The notes below the pieces were generated by a model. That model had not been told where the DNA came from and did no database searches. It worked only from the letters and a program-made list of their open reading frames with translations. This document shows positions 34,950 through 43,358 of a stretch of 64,000 bases of DNA, one piece after another (positions within the stretch are counted from its first letter, which is position 1; every line of letters starts with the position of its first letter). The DNA comes from CBDANW01 sp965197825. GTDB taxonomy: Bacteria; Acidobacteriota; Vicinamibacteria; Marinacidobacterales; DATDRI01. The translations under genes and the position numbers were made by a program. The stretch is taken from the NCBI GenBank assembly GCA_965197825.1, contig CBDANW010000002.1, positions 2,352,527 through 2,416,526 on the forward strand, given 5' to 3'.

Positions 34950-35706
34950 TCACGATAGCTCTCTTCTACTGATCGCGTTGTCTCGGTCCTCTTCGAGACC
35001 GCATTGCTCGCAGTGAAACACACGTTTCCTCAGAGGGAGCTCGGGCTTGACGCACCGACATTCCGAGCAGGTCTTGGAAGACGCAAACCATCGGTCCGCC
35101 ACTTCGAGATGATTGCCGCGCATCCGGGCTTTGTAGTCGAGCTGGCGTCGAAACTCGTGAAAGCCCATGTCGGAGATTGCACGCGCGAGTCGGCGATTCG
35201 ACAAACCGTCGCCGAGACCACTCGGCCGCTGAATCTCTGTTCCTCTCGCATCCCGCCTTCGCCCTTCGGGCTACGGCGAGGTCCCGCCGAAGCGCCTTGC
35301 GCATAGGCGGACCGAACCCAGCTCAAGCGCGGGATTCGGATCCGTTTGCCGCTCACTTGGATATGATCCCCGCCGATATAGAAACGGTCGTTTGCCTCCT
35401 TTCGTTTGAACCGTGAATAGCGGGACTTTTTGTCGAAAAAGCGACGAAACGCAGCTTGCAGATGCAGAAACGGCTGCTGCGACGCGTACTTCGTCACTTC
35501 ATACGTCCACGGAAAATCGACGGCCTTCTGGGCATTGAAATCCTTCTTCAGCTTCAGAGCATAGACTTTTCCCCCGCCTCGTACCGGCGCTTCCATTCCG
35601 CGAGGCCCCAGTTCCACGCAAACCGTGAAGTTCCACATGCCTTGCGGAAATACTCCTCCTGGCCACGATTCGGCGTAAGCCGTATCTGATGCGCCAGCAT
35701 CACCAT
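34950..35706 (-). pseudogene. tnpB: TnpB (RuvC-like RNA-guided nuclease) relic of an IS607-type element
   Basis: ATG 35706, in GGATGGTGATGCTGGCG, begins MVMLAHQIRLTPNRGQEEYF then FAWNWGLAEWKRRYEAGEK. A frameshift at ~35570 leads to LKLKKDFNAQKAVDFPWTYE and FLHLQAAFRRFFDKKSRYSRFK, the N-terminal half of TnpB. A large part of the RuvC core is missing. The C-terminal zinc-finger piece is recognisable in another frame: ASSKTCSECRCVKPELPLRK, VFHCEQCGLEEDRDN. TnpB is an RNA-guided nuclease ancestral to Cas12. This copy cannot be active. Confidence 0.85.
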
Positions 35707-35712
35707 CCTTTC

Positions 35713-35931
35713 TTACTCGCTCAGTACCTTCGCCGCTTCCACGAGCTTCTTGTTCTTGTGCGAGCGCGAACCGTACATCCGTGCCGAAAACACCGTGATG
35801 ATCTCTAAGACGTCCTGCACCAGCTCCTCCTCGAACGAGGACTCCTCACCCTGATTCAAGATCACCACCTCTACATTGCGGGCCGCGCACAACGCGAACA
35901 CCCATTCCGCTCCAAAACGTAATAGACGATC
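35713..35931 (-). pseudogene. IS607-type serine recombinase TnpA, 3' fragment
   Basis: From the complement of 35931 the minus strand reads DRLLRFGAEWVFALCAARNV, then VVILNQGEESSFEEELVQDV and IITVFSARMYGSRSHKNKK, the C-terminal half of the IS607 serine resolvase catalytic domain. The N-terminal HTH and the catalytic Ser are absent; upstream (to ~36059) the sequence no longer matches. The seven-base gap to tnpB on the same strand is the normal IS607 arrangement, so both are remains of one element. Confidence 0.75.
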
Positions 35932-36116
35932 TTGAGCCCGATCTCTACCTCGTCTATCACGCCTCCGCCAAGGAGGTCGATTTGGGTGGCGCCGGTTGCC
36001 GGCAAACCTAGACGTCCCCCCGGACGATCAAGGTGGAGCCGCTTTCCGGACTCCCTCACACCGTTTACCGGTCCGGTCGTTTATGATAGCTTGCGCGTAA
36101 GTCTAGGAGGCCAAAC

Positions 36117-36734
36117 TTGTTGAGGACGACAATCTTCCTTCTCGCCATGGTGACAACCGCATCGCAAAGGTTCGAGCCGGCCCGTGCCACGAGCGTAAGC
36201 GTGCAAGCCATACCCTATCGAACCGCTGCTGCTGCCATCGTGGGGGTCGAGCTGACCGTGGACGCTCGGGGACGGGTGGCGGATATCCGCAGTCTGGTGG
36301 ACGTCGAGCCCTTCACGGACGTCCTTCGGAACTCCGTGAGAAGCTGGAGCTTTGATGCCGCCCGTGGTAGAGGCCAGAGGGCGGAGTCCCACGTTCTGGT
36401 CGCGGGCGTCTTTCGGCCCGCCATGCTGATGTTTCCGAGGCCGGAGGTGCCGAAGTCGGTCGACGCCCAGCCTTCTGACGACACACCCTTTTCGACCTCG
36501 GTCGAGGTCCCGAACTACCCTCCGAACGCTATCGGCAGCGAGTATGTTCTCGTCGAGGTCGAAGTGGGAGAGAGCGGGTCAGTAACCTCCACGAAAACGA
36601 TGGGCCAGACCACTGGCTTCGACGATGCGGCCTTGCAGGCGGCGCGAGCGTGGACGTTTCGTCCCGCGCGCCGGGATGGCCGCGCGGTCTCGGCCTTCGT
36701 CTACTTGGTCTTTGCCTTCCGACAACCCGTGTAA
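36117..36734 (+). CDS. Protein with two TonB C-terminal-like domains
   Basis: 205 residues starting at TTG 36117 with a perfect AGGAGG six bases upstream. A short signal sequence (LRTTIFLLAMVTTASQ) precedes two TonB_C-like repeats: the first near residues 35-100 (GVELTVDARGRVADIRSLVD, VRSWSFDAARG), the second near 135-205 (VEVEVGESGSVTSTKTMGQ, AARAWTFRPARRDGRAV). Single TonB_C domains energise outer-membrane receptors; secreted forms without the N-terminal membrane anchor and Pro-rich spacer are frequent in Acidobacteriota and of unknown role. Intact. Confidence 0.75.
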   Translation: MLRTTIFLLAMVTTASQRFEPARATSVSVQAIPYRTAAAAIVGVELTVDARGRVADIRSLVDVEPFTDVLRNSVRSWSFDAARGRGQRAESHVLVAGVFRPAMLMFPRPEVPKSVDAQPSDDTPFSTSVEVPNYPPNAIGSEYVLVEVEVGESGSVTSTKTMGQTTGFDDAALQAARAWTFRPARRDGRAVSAFVYLVFAFRQPV

Positions 36735-36773
36735 CGCTCTCGTCAGCCCAGCCCGATCAGTGCATCGTCTCTC

Positions 36774-37160
36774 TCAGGCTACGCGAGCTTGCCCGCCCTC
36801 CAGAACATGATGTCCCGCGCGTTGGGGGCAAACGAGCGGGTCGACTTCAAACACCCGTCGGATGAGATGGGCCCATCGGCGTCGAAGGGCAGCCTTGCGC
36901 TGCGGGCTCAAAGTTGACTCTGGGCGAGAAACAAGGCCCTGGTCCGGAGCTTGTCTTTTCTGCGCGATCACTCGAGCTAAAAACTCCAGAGTATCGAGAC
37001 GTTGTCTTTCTATAGATGGGTGTTCGGGATCGTCGTGGTCGATAGATGGCAGGCGTGCCTTGCACCCGTTCCCGACCACACCAGGCCTGCCCGGCCGTAG
37101 CCTTCGGCGAAGGCTGGCTCCATCGCCGGTGAAGACGAGATCGGGCCGGCAAATCTTCAC
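36774..37160 (-). pseudogene. IS91-like transposase C-terminal relic
   Basis: The minus strand carries LDTLEFLARVIAQK and RRRWAHLIRRVFEVDPLVCPQ, which resemble the end of IS91-type Y2 transposases (an L-x-W/F-L-A-R-V segment, then W-A-x-L-I-x-R-V-F-x-V-D-P-L-x-C-P before a zinc ribbon). The zinc ribbon is broken by a base change or shift (CPQRAGHH for CPxCGG). Nothing of the HUH catalytic part is present. The rest of 36735-37390 shows no gene that I can support. Confidence 0.55.
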
Positions 37161-37390
37161 CCGAAACGGGGATAGCTAGCCGAAGATTTAGTGGTATGCG
37201 TAGGGCCTCGAATGGCCGAGAAAGCTCAGGCGAAGCTCGCTTTGGACCCCAAAAAAAACGCTGAGGGCACCATGATTGTGGCCCTTCTCCTCACCGAGGT
37301 TGAGCGTTTTCTTGACGAGGGAGCGTACAAGCTGATAGTTTTGGCACATAGAAGGCGATTCGAGCCATCGATCCAATGTACTGAGGGGAG

Positions 37391-39319
37391 ATGTCCATAC
37401 TATTGAACTGGGAGGGGTTGGCCTTCTTGGTGATGTTATGGCTCGCGGTCGCGGTGATCCTGGTACTCCGCTGCCGTTTCTGGCTTGCGGTGGCCGCGCT
37501 CGCGTTGGGCGTCGTGACGACGGTGGGAGGGGCGCGGTGGAGTGAGACTCGTAACGAGCAGTTGAGGCGGGAGGAAGCGTTTCACGCCAACCTGCCGCGG
37601 GAGGGCGGTCCGGAAGGTTACATTTCCTCCAATACCTGTCGAGCTTGCCATCCCTCTCAGTACGAGAGCTGGCACCGAACGTACCACCGCACGATGACGC
37701 AGGTGGCTTCCCCGGAATCCGTCAAGGCCCCGTTTGAAGGCATCATGGGGTACCTGGGGCAGCGTTATGAGCTCCAAAGGCGGGGAGCCGAGTACTGGAT
37801 CGACATGCCAGACCTAGAGCGAGCCGAGCCGGGGCTCGCCGCGCCACGGGTCAGCCGAAGAGTGGGTTTGGTCACGGGCTCGCACCACATGCAGGCGTTT
37901 TGGCTCTCCGATGGCCTCGGTAACTTACAGGTAAGCCTTCCTTTCACCTATCTGTTCGAGGCCCGGAGATGGGTCCCGCGGAGTGCCGTCTTCCTCACAC
38001 TCTATGAGCAGGAGGAACAGGCCTGGAATTACAATTGCATCTTCTGCCACACCACCCGGCCTCAGCCGCGGCCGCAAGGTAGTTGGGAGAACCCGGATAG
38101 TCGCGTGGCCGAGCAGGGAATCGCTTGTGAGTCCTGCCACGGACCAGGGGAGGCGCACACGGAGGCCAACCACAATCCTGTTCAGCGGTTGGCGCGTCGC
38201 TGGAATGGTGAGGCGGATCCAACGATCGTCAATCCAGCCAAGCTGTCACCGGTTCTCTCCTCGCAAGTTTGCGGCCAGTGCCACGGCCTGCGGAGTTTTG
38301 TTCAATCCGACGAGGCACTTTCCGTCGACGGTCCCGCCTACCGTCCCGGTCAAGACATGGAGAAAACCATGCCCTTGATGCGGCCTCGACGGATCGCTTC
38401 GCAGCCCTACCTCCAGGAGCAGCTGCAAGCCAATCCGGATTACATTCGGGAACGATATTGGTCCGACGGAATCGTCCGTGTATCAGGACGAGATTACAAT
38501 GGGCTCATTGAGTCAGAATGTTTTCAGGGCGGAACGCTTTCCTGTCTCTCTTGTCATTCGATGCACGAGAGTGATCCAAACGACCAACTCAAGGCAGAGA
38601 TGGAAGGGAACGAGGCATGTCTTCAATGCCATGCATCCTATCGCGACAAGATCGAGCAACACACGCATCACCCAGAAAACTCCGCTGGGAGCACGTGTTA
38701 CAACTGTCACATGCCGCACACGGTCTATGGGCTCCTGAAATCCATCAGAAGTCACTACATCGACAGCCCAGACGCGGAGTTGAGCAGCAGAGTGGGTAGA
38801 CCTAATGCCTGCAATTTATGCCACCTGGATAAGAGTCACGACTGGACGGCGAATTACCTTTCCGCGTGGTATGGATATCCATCCGTCGCGCTTCCCGCTG
38901 AGGACAAGTCGACCGCTGCTTCACTCCTTCAGCTGCTTCGAGGCGATGCAGGCCAGCGCGCGCTCATTGCCTCGCACATGGGCTGGAAGCCAGCTCAGGA
39001 GGCTTCGGGGACCCGTTGGTTCACCCCGTTCTTGGCGGAGCTGTTGGACGATGAATACTCCGCCGTTCGCTACATTTCAGGACGGTCGCTGCAGCGGTTG
39101 CCGAAATATGAAACGTTTCAGTATGATTACCTCGGCTGGAGGCCTTCTCGAGAGGAAGCGAAAAAGCGCGCCCTGGATATTTGGAAGACCACGCAGTCCC
39201 GTCCGGGAAGAATCGTCGGGCGCGAAATTCTTATAGAGCCCTCTGGTACCCTGATGCGGGATGAAATCCGCCAATTGATGGCACAGCGTGATCCACGGCC
39301 GTTGTTTCTCGCGGAGTGA
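37391..39319 (+). CDS. Octahaem c-type cytochrome, membrane-anchored
   Basis: 642 residues. The N-terminus has two membrane helices (AFLVMLWLAVAVILVL and WLAVAALALGVVTTVGG). The rest is periplasmic with eight CxxCH haem-binding motifs in order: CRACH, CIFCH, CESCH, CGQCH, CLSCH, CLQCH, CYNCH, CNLCH. Histidine-rich stretches (SWHRTYHRTM, GSHHMQAFW) could supply distal ligands. The spacing pattern resembles multihaem cytochrome c-554/NrfA-like families, but no K-containing CxxCK haem is seen, so a nitrite reductase is unlikely. The C-terminal ~130 residues look HEAT-like (LAELLDDEYSAVRYISGRSL). A role in periplasmic electron transfer is likely. Intact. Confidence 0.88.
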   Translation: MSILLNWEGLAFLVMLWLAVAVILVLRCRFWLAVAALALGVVTTVGGARWSETRNEQLRREEAFHANLPREGGPEGYISSNTCRACHPSQYESWHRTYHRTMTQVASPESVKAPFEGIMGYLGQRYELQRRGAEYWIDMPDLERAEPGLAAPRVSRRVGLVTGSHHMQAFWLSDGLGNLQVSLPFTYLFEARRWVPRSAVFLTLYEQEEQAWNYNCIFCHTTRPQPRPQGSWENPDSRVAEQGIACESCHGPGEAHTEANHNPVQRLARRWNGEADPTIVNPAKLSPVLSSQVCGQCHGLRSFVQSDEALSVDGPAYRPGQDMEKTMPLMRPRRIASQPYLQEQLQANPDYIRERYWSDGIVRVSGRDYNGLIESECFQGGTLSCLSCHSMHESDPNDQLKAEMEGNEACLQCHASYRDKIEQHTHHPENSAGSTCYNCHMPHTVYGLLKSIRSHYIDSPDAELSSRVGRPNACNLCHLDKSHDWTANYLSAWYGYPSVALPAEDKSTAASLLQLLRGDAGQRALIASHMGWKPAQEASGTRWFTPFLAELLDDEYSAVRYISGRSLQRLPKYETFQYDYLGWRPSREEAKKRALDIWKTTQSRPGRIVGREILIEPSGTLMRDEIRQLMAQRDPRPLFLAE

Positions 39320-39339
39320 TGTCGACGTAGACGCTGGCG

Positions 39340-39861
39340 GTGCGAAGTGACAAATCTTCCGCTGCCGACCCTAGGCTCGGGCTGTGGCACCGGCATTTGC
39401 GGATTGGTTGGTGGTCGCTGCTCGCGTTCGCCAGTCTAGGGTTATTCCTGGACGCGCTCCACGCTCTAAAAGTTGGTTGGTACCTTAACGTCGAAACCGA
39501 GACCCGCCGTTTAATGTGGACTCTTGCCCATGCACACGGAACGCTACTTTCGCTGGTGAACCTTGGTTTTGCCTCGGCGGTCCTGCGAATACACGACTGG
39601 AGCCCCCCGCGTAGAGGAGCAGCGTCAGCCTGTCTCGTGGGCGCCACGATTCTTATGCCAATGGGGTTTTTTCTAGGAGGCGTCCGGATCTACGCCGGCG
39701 ATCCGGGAGTCGGATCGCTCCTCGTTCCACCGGGAGGGGTTCTGCTTCTGTTCTCGCTGCTGATGACTGCGTTGGCAGCGCGACGAAAGCCGGCCGCTTG
39801 GGGGCGGGATTCCGAGGTTCTTTCAGAACGTGGAAACGGAAGCCGCCGGCGTAGGCGCTGA
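39340..39861 (+). CDS. Four-helix membrane protein downstream of the cytochrome
   Basis: 173 residues from GTG 39340. Four hydrophobic helices: residues ~24-46, 62-85 (with HAHGTLLSLVNLGF), 95-117 and 126-147. The His-x-His in the second helix could bind haem or metal. The C-terminus is highly basic (SRRRRR). It follows the octahaem cytochrome by 20 bp on the same strand, so a linked role in electron transport is plausible. Family not recognised. Confidence 0.6.
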   Translation: MRSDKSSAADPRLGLWHRHLRIGWWSLLAFASLGLFLDALHALKVGWYLNVETETRRLMWTLAHAHGTLLSLVNLGFASAVLRIHDWSPPRRGAASACLVGATILMPMGFFLGGVRIYAGDPGVGSLLVPPGGVLLLFSLLMTALAARRKPAAWGRDSEVLSERGNGSRRRRR

Positions 39862-39985
39862 GGGGCTCGTAGCAGTAACCAGAGATCTATTCAAATCTGT
39901 TCAAAAGGGCGATTTAGCGGGTTCACTCGTGGTAGCGTAAAAGAAAAATCCCAAATCGAGGGAGTGACGGATGAGGTGCTATTCT

Positions 39986-40030
39986 GGCGTCAATTAGCTT
40001 GGTTGCTGCTGTCAAGCCGTGTCAGACGCC
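39986..40030. repeat. 44/45-bp dispersed palindromic repeat, copy 4
   Basis: Begins GGCGTCAATTAGCTTGG and ends CCGTGTCAGACGCC, one base longer than the other three copies. Intact GGCGTC/GACGCC ends. It lies in the 39862-40248 spacer, which shows no gene I can support. Confidence 0.6.
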
Positions 40031-40248
40031 GGGCGAAAAACTCGTCTTATATGAGTAGGAACTTCAGAACCAGTCCCGATCGCGATGAGCGGCTGGTTGG
40101 TGTATCGAGGAGGACTTCGCGTCTCGGGCAACAAGCCTTGCGAGAGCCAAGCAAGCTAGAGCGTTGGGCGGCCGCGGAGAGTCGTCGAGTTGGAGAAGGA
40201 GGTGATGCGGTAAGTTGAGTTCTCAGCAGGGAGAACACTATCTAGGCC

Positions 40249-40442
40249 AAGTGCAGGGATGTTGTGGTGAGGGTTCGTCATAGAGGACTAAACTGGAACC
40301 TAGTTGAGGGTACGTTTTTGTACGGTGAGCTCCACCGGAAGTCAAGCCTGTGGAGAGGAACGCTCTGGCTTCGGCGTGAGCCGAAGTGAAACGATCCTTG
40401 GTGAAGCAGGAACCTGGGCCTGATCAGATTTGATCAGGTTTT
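40249..40442 (+). ncRNA. Candidate transposon-associated structured RNA (omega-RNA/HEARO-like), orphan
   Basis: A stretch of ~190 bases with dense stem-loops and motifs that recall the conserved 3' part of IS200/IS605 TnpB or IscB guide scaffolds: GTCAAGCCTGTGGAGAGG, then CTTCGGC-GTGA-GCCGAAG (40369-40386, a perfect 7-bp stem with a GNRA-type loop), then GTGAAACGATCCTTGGTG and AAGCAGGAACC. Upstream are GTAC-GTTTTT-GTAC (40310-40323) and GGTG-AGCTC-CACC (40324-40336). It ends in an 8-bp perfect hairpin CCTGATCA-GATT-TGATCAGG followed by TTTT (40419-40442). No intact TnpB or IscB gene adjoins it. The match is from memory and needs a covariance-model search. Confidence 0.45.
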
Positions 40443-40485
40443 GGAGAGCGGTTTGTCCTGGTCAATCAGAGTCAAGCCCTTTCTC

Positions 40486-40906
40486 CTAAGAAACTGCCGC
40501 TTGGATGACCTCGCCGGTGTGAGTATCGAGTAGTGCGAAGCCGAGGCTGTCTGCGCGATTGGTCACGTGTCGCACGAGTCGGGAGCGATCATGAGCGTTG
40601 TAGGCGGCGGCCCCGGGGTCTTGATAGAGGAGCCCATCCTTGAGAGTTCGGTAGACGATAAGGATATTGCGGAGCTCGACGAGCTGATCGAAGAGCTCCT
40701 GTTGGCGAGCCGGCTCGGCGCGCTGCCAGACCGTCTCATCGATGTGTCCGTTGATGGCGGTCCGTTCGTCGATGCGAACCGCCTGCACGCGCTTGGTTGG
40801 CTCGAATCTCGTCGTAGTTCTCGCCCTGTGAGGGAAGCCCCTCTAGCGAAGGCCCTGGGGCGCAGATGAGCAGCACGAATAGGAAGAGTCTCTCTCGCTT
40901 CGTCAT
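40486..40906 (-). pseudogene. DUF5916/CBM9-like protein, N-terminal remnant
   Basis: ATG 40906 starts a signal peptide (MTKRERLFLFVLLICAPGPS). After a frameshift near 40815 the minus strand reads TKRVQAVRIDERTAINGHID then ETVWQRAEP, the opening of the carbohydrate-binding domain found at the N-terminus of DUF5916 outer-membrane proteins. The following ~75 residues (FDQLVELRNILIVYRTLKDG, FALLDTHTGEVI) do not belong to that domain and the ~700-residue barrel is missing. A junction of two broken genes. Confidence 0.6.
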
Positions 40907-41035
40907 ATTGTTGCGATGTTCGGGATGGGCAACTGCGGACGGACGTAGAGGCAGCGTTCCGAACGAGTGGTTGGCCTCGGACGGCGCCTCGAGTCGTCGA
41001 GCATCACCCTAAAGGCGATGTCCGTTACTCTCCGA

Positions 41036-41789
41036 TAGCTCAGCAAATGATCGTCCGTCCGAAGGAAGAGCCGCCCGTTGGAAATCGCCGGTGAGGCGGC
41101 CATCGATTTGGTTTCGTTCCAGAATAATCGGTTCGCGCCCGGCGGCGAGCACGACCGTTTCTCCCGTTTCGCTCACGAAATTGATCTTGCCATCGCCGGG
41201 CAACGGGTGAAGCGCTGTAGATCCCGCCGGTACGTTCCTGCCAGACTCTTTCTCCAGTCGTTGCATCGACGCAAGTGACGACGCCCGCGCCATTGGCCAT
41301 GTAGACGAGACCTTCGTAGTGTACCAACGAGGAGATGTACGGAGCTCCGGTCGGGACGCGCCACGTGACGTGGCTATTGGTGATATCTCCCCGTCCGCCG
41401 GTTCGGATAGCCATATAGGGACCGCTCCGATGTCCACGGCTGGCGTAGAGGGTTCCTTCGTGAGCGGAGGGCACCGGAATCGGAAAACGGTTGGGCTCGC
41501 CGGTAAACCAAAGGAACTCGCCGGTCGCGGGATCGTAGGCGTCGACGCGCTCGCTGGAGTTCACGATCAGTTCGTCCCCCGCCGGGCCTTCTACGACAGT
41601 AGGCGTACTGTAGGACGAACGTCCGCTTCCGCGATCGGTTTTCCAAACGTTTTCTCCTGTACAGGTGTCCACCGCCAACAGGTAAGAGGCCGGCTCGTGA
41701 TCGCAGAGCAGGATCAGCAGGTTTCCATGAACGGTGGGCGAGCTTCCGTGGCCCCAGTTGATGATGAAGGGTCCGTACTCCTCTCCCAA
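41036..41789 (-). pseudogene. PQQ-like beta-propeller (quinoprotein/BamB-like) fragment
   Basis: Minus-strand pieces in three frames show repeated propeller blades: LAVDTCTGENVWKTDRGSG, VDAYDPATGEFLWFTGEPN, VTCVDATTGERVWQERTGG, then, after a frameshift near 41205, GKINFVSETGETVVLAAG, and after another near 41100, MAASPAISNGRLFLRTDDHL. These are the W-docking repeats of PQQ-like proteins. The N-terminal half is missing: the frame opens abruptly at GEEYGPFIINWGHGSSP, next to a short tandem repeat. Not functional. Confidence 0.75.
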
Positions 41790-41794
41790 ATGAA

Positions 41795-41821
41795 GAAGAC
41801 AAAGAAGACAAAGAAGACAAA
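41795..41821. repeat. Three tandem copies of GAAGACAAA
   Basis: Perfect 9-bp unit GAAGACAAA at 41795-41803, 41804-41812 and 41813-41821, at the truncated 5' edge of the quinoprotein fragment. Likely replication slippage in non-coding DNA. Confidence 0.85.
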
Positions 41822-41887
41822 AGGGAGCACGAGCAAGCGCGTCATCATCTACTACGTATAACCATCACGAGCCGCCGCCGCAAACCC

Positions 41888-43210
41888 TCAGAAGGAAACT
41901 TGCAAACGCCCCTGGAAGATCCAGACCGGATCGGCCGTTTCGAGATTGGCCCGGATCACGTTGAAGCCCGCACGGCTGTGATAGGTGGGATTACCAATTG
42001 AAGGCCGCGGTCAGATCGTTCAGCTCACCACCAGTGACGATCTTGTCGTTGAGATCGATACGAGAGAAACGAAAGGCCACCTCGAAAGCGCCCCTTCCAA
42101 CCCGTACCGTCCCGCAGCTCGCGCGTGGAGTGCGGCCTTCCGAATCTGCCCTCAGCCCGCGATGTAGGGTCGTGATTCGCCAGTCAGAAAATAGCTCCCC
42201 ATGACGTAGAACGCGTAGAAGAAGAGATCCCCTGCGTCGGATTCGACGGTGGCCGGCACGAACTCGCCTTGAAACGACCACCGGCCTCTCTGTACGGCGT
42301 TCTCGATGACGCCGATGTTCAGGTGGTCGGACGGAATGTCACGCGTATCGACCAAATTTGGAGCCAGATTGGACTCGGGCTGGGACCCGAACTCGATGGC
42401 CTCCTCGACGTTTCGCCGCCAGAGATCGATTCCGAGGTGCACTAGGGTTTTCCCGCCCCCGGGGTGGAACGCACCCGCAAAGCGGCCGGAAATACCGATG
42501 TTGTCGGTGTTCTTTAGGCTGACGTTTTCTGACTCCGGCTGGAGGACGCCGATCGCCCATCTTATTTTGTGACGCGGTGCATCGCCGTAGAACAAGACAC
42601 CGCTGTTGCGCGACCGAAGAAACGCGTTGGCGAGGCTCCTCTCCATGAACGTCGTGTCGTCGGAGCCAGTGTACCCTTCAAGGCTTAAGGGTGTCTTGAA
42701 CCGTCCCGCGATGATCTCCAAGGTCGGGATGGGAAGCTCTCTGACTCCGAAATAGGCATCCTGGAGGTTAGGCGGGTTGGCGGCGGTGAAGTCCCACCGG
42801 AAACGGAAGTGGAAGTGGACACCGAACGTCCCATCCGCGTAGAGGCGCGCCCGACGCCACACGACGCCGTTCTCGATAGGCTGGCCTATTGCTTCTTCGG
42901 CGGACTCGGTGTTGGCGTATCCGGCCGTGTCGTTCTGAACGTCGCCAGCGAACTTTATCCTCAGGTTGTTCCAAGTCGAGTCGAGGTAGAGCCCGTCCGA
43001 CCAGTACAGGTGATCGCGCCAGGAAGGACCTTCGTCCTCGTCTTCGTTGTCGTCGGGTTCCTGGGAAGCGGCTTCGGATTCGCCGTCGTCTTCTTCCTGG
43101 TCCTCGTCCTCGTCGGCCGCTTCCACTTCTTGCCCTTGGCGTTGCTCCAAGGGATCTTGGCTGCCCGTGGGCCCACCGGCTGCCCAGGCTGAGGACACAC
43201 CAAACATCAA
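41888..43210 (-). pseudogene. Phosphate-selective porin (OprP/OprO-like), frameshifted
   Basis: From ~43210 the minus strand gives a signal-peptide end (FGVSSAWAAG), a very acidic linker (EAADEDEDQEEDDGESE) and porin strands: LYLDSTWNNLRIKFAGDVQN, FHFRFRWDFTAANPPNLQD, IIAGRFKTPLSLEGYTGSDD, GSYFLTGESRPY. Homology then moves to another frame at about 42150 (GAFEVAFRFSRIDLNDKIV, GGELNDLTAAFNW), and to a third for the last strands (AGFNVIRANLETADPVWIFQ, RLQVSF) ending at 41888. The piece between the last two is shorter than in the family, so there is both frameshift and deletion. Start uncertain because the frame continues upstream without a clear start codon. Confidence 0.75.
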
Positions 43211-43358
43211 GTAAAGGACGAGAATCGGTCCCCAGATTTCACACGATTTGAGTGCTTTTGAGTGCTGCGGCGCGCATCGAAACTCAGTGGAAAACGCTCA
43301 TGACCAGGCGGGCAGTATTTTGGCCGCCGGCGCCCGCGCCGTCAAACCAAAAAACCCC

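Noticed and set aside
36735..37390. Additional small genes in the spacer after the TonB_C protein
   Set aside because: Apart from the IS91-like relic, the open frames here lack start signals and motifs.
37191..37406. 71-aa plus-strand frame before the cytochrome gene
   Set aside because: No ribosome site or recognisable motif; it overlaps the cytochrome start.
40078..40218. Basic, Ser/Arg-rich frame upstream of the structured RNA as the tail of a TnpB protein
   Set aside because: TnpB tails are poorly conserved and no zinc finger or catalytic residue is present, so the assignment would be guesswork.
40249..40442. Group II intron or retron RNA
   Set aside because: No reverse transcriptase gene is near, and the motifs fit transposon guide scaffolds better than domain V of a group II intron.
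41790..41823. Start of a CRISPR or regulatory array in the GAAGACAAA repeats
   Set aside because: Three 9-bp units without spacers are a simple slippage tract.
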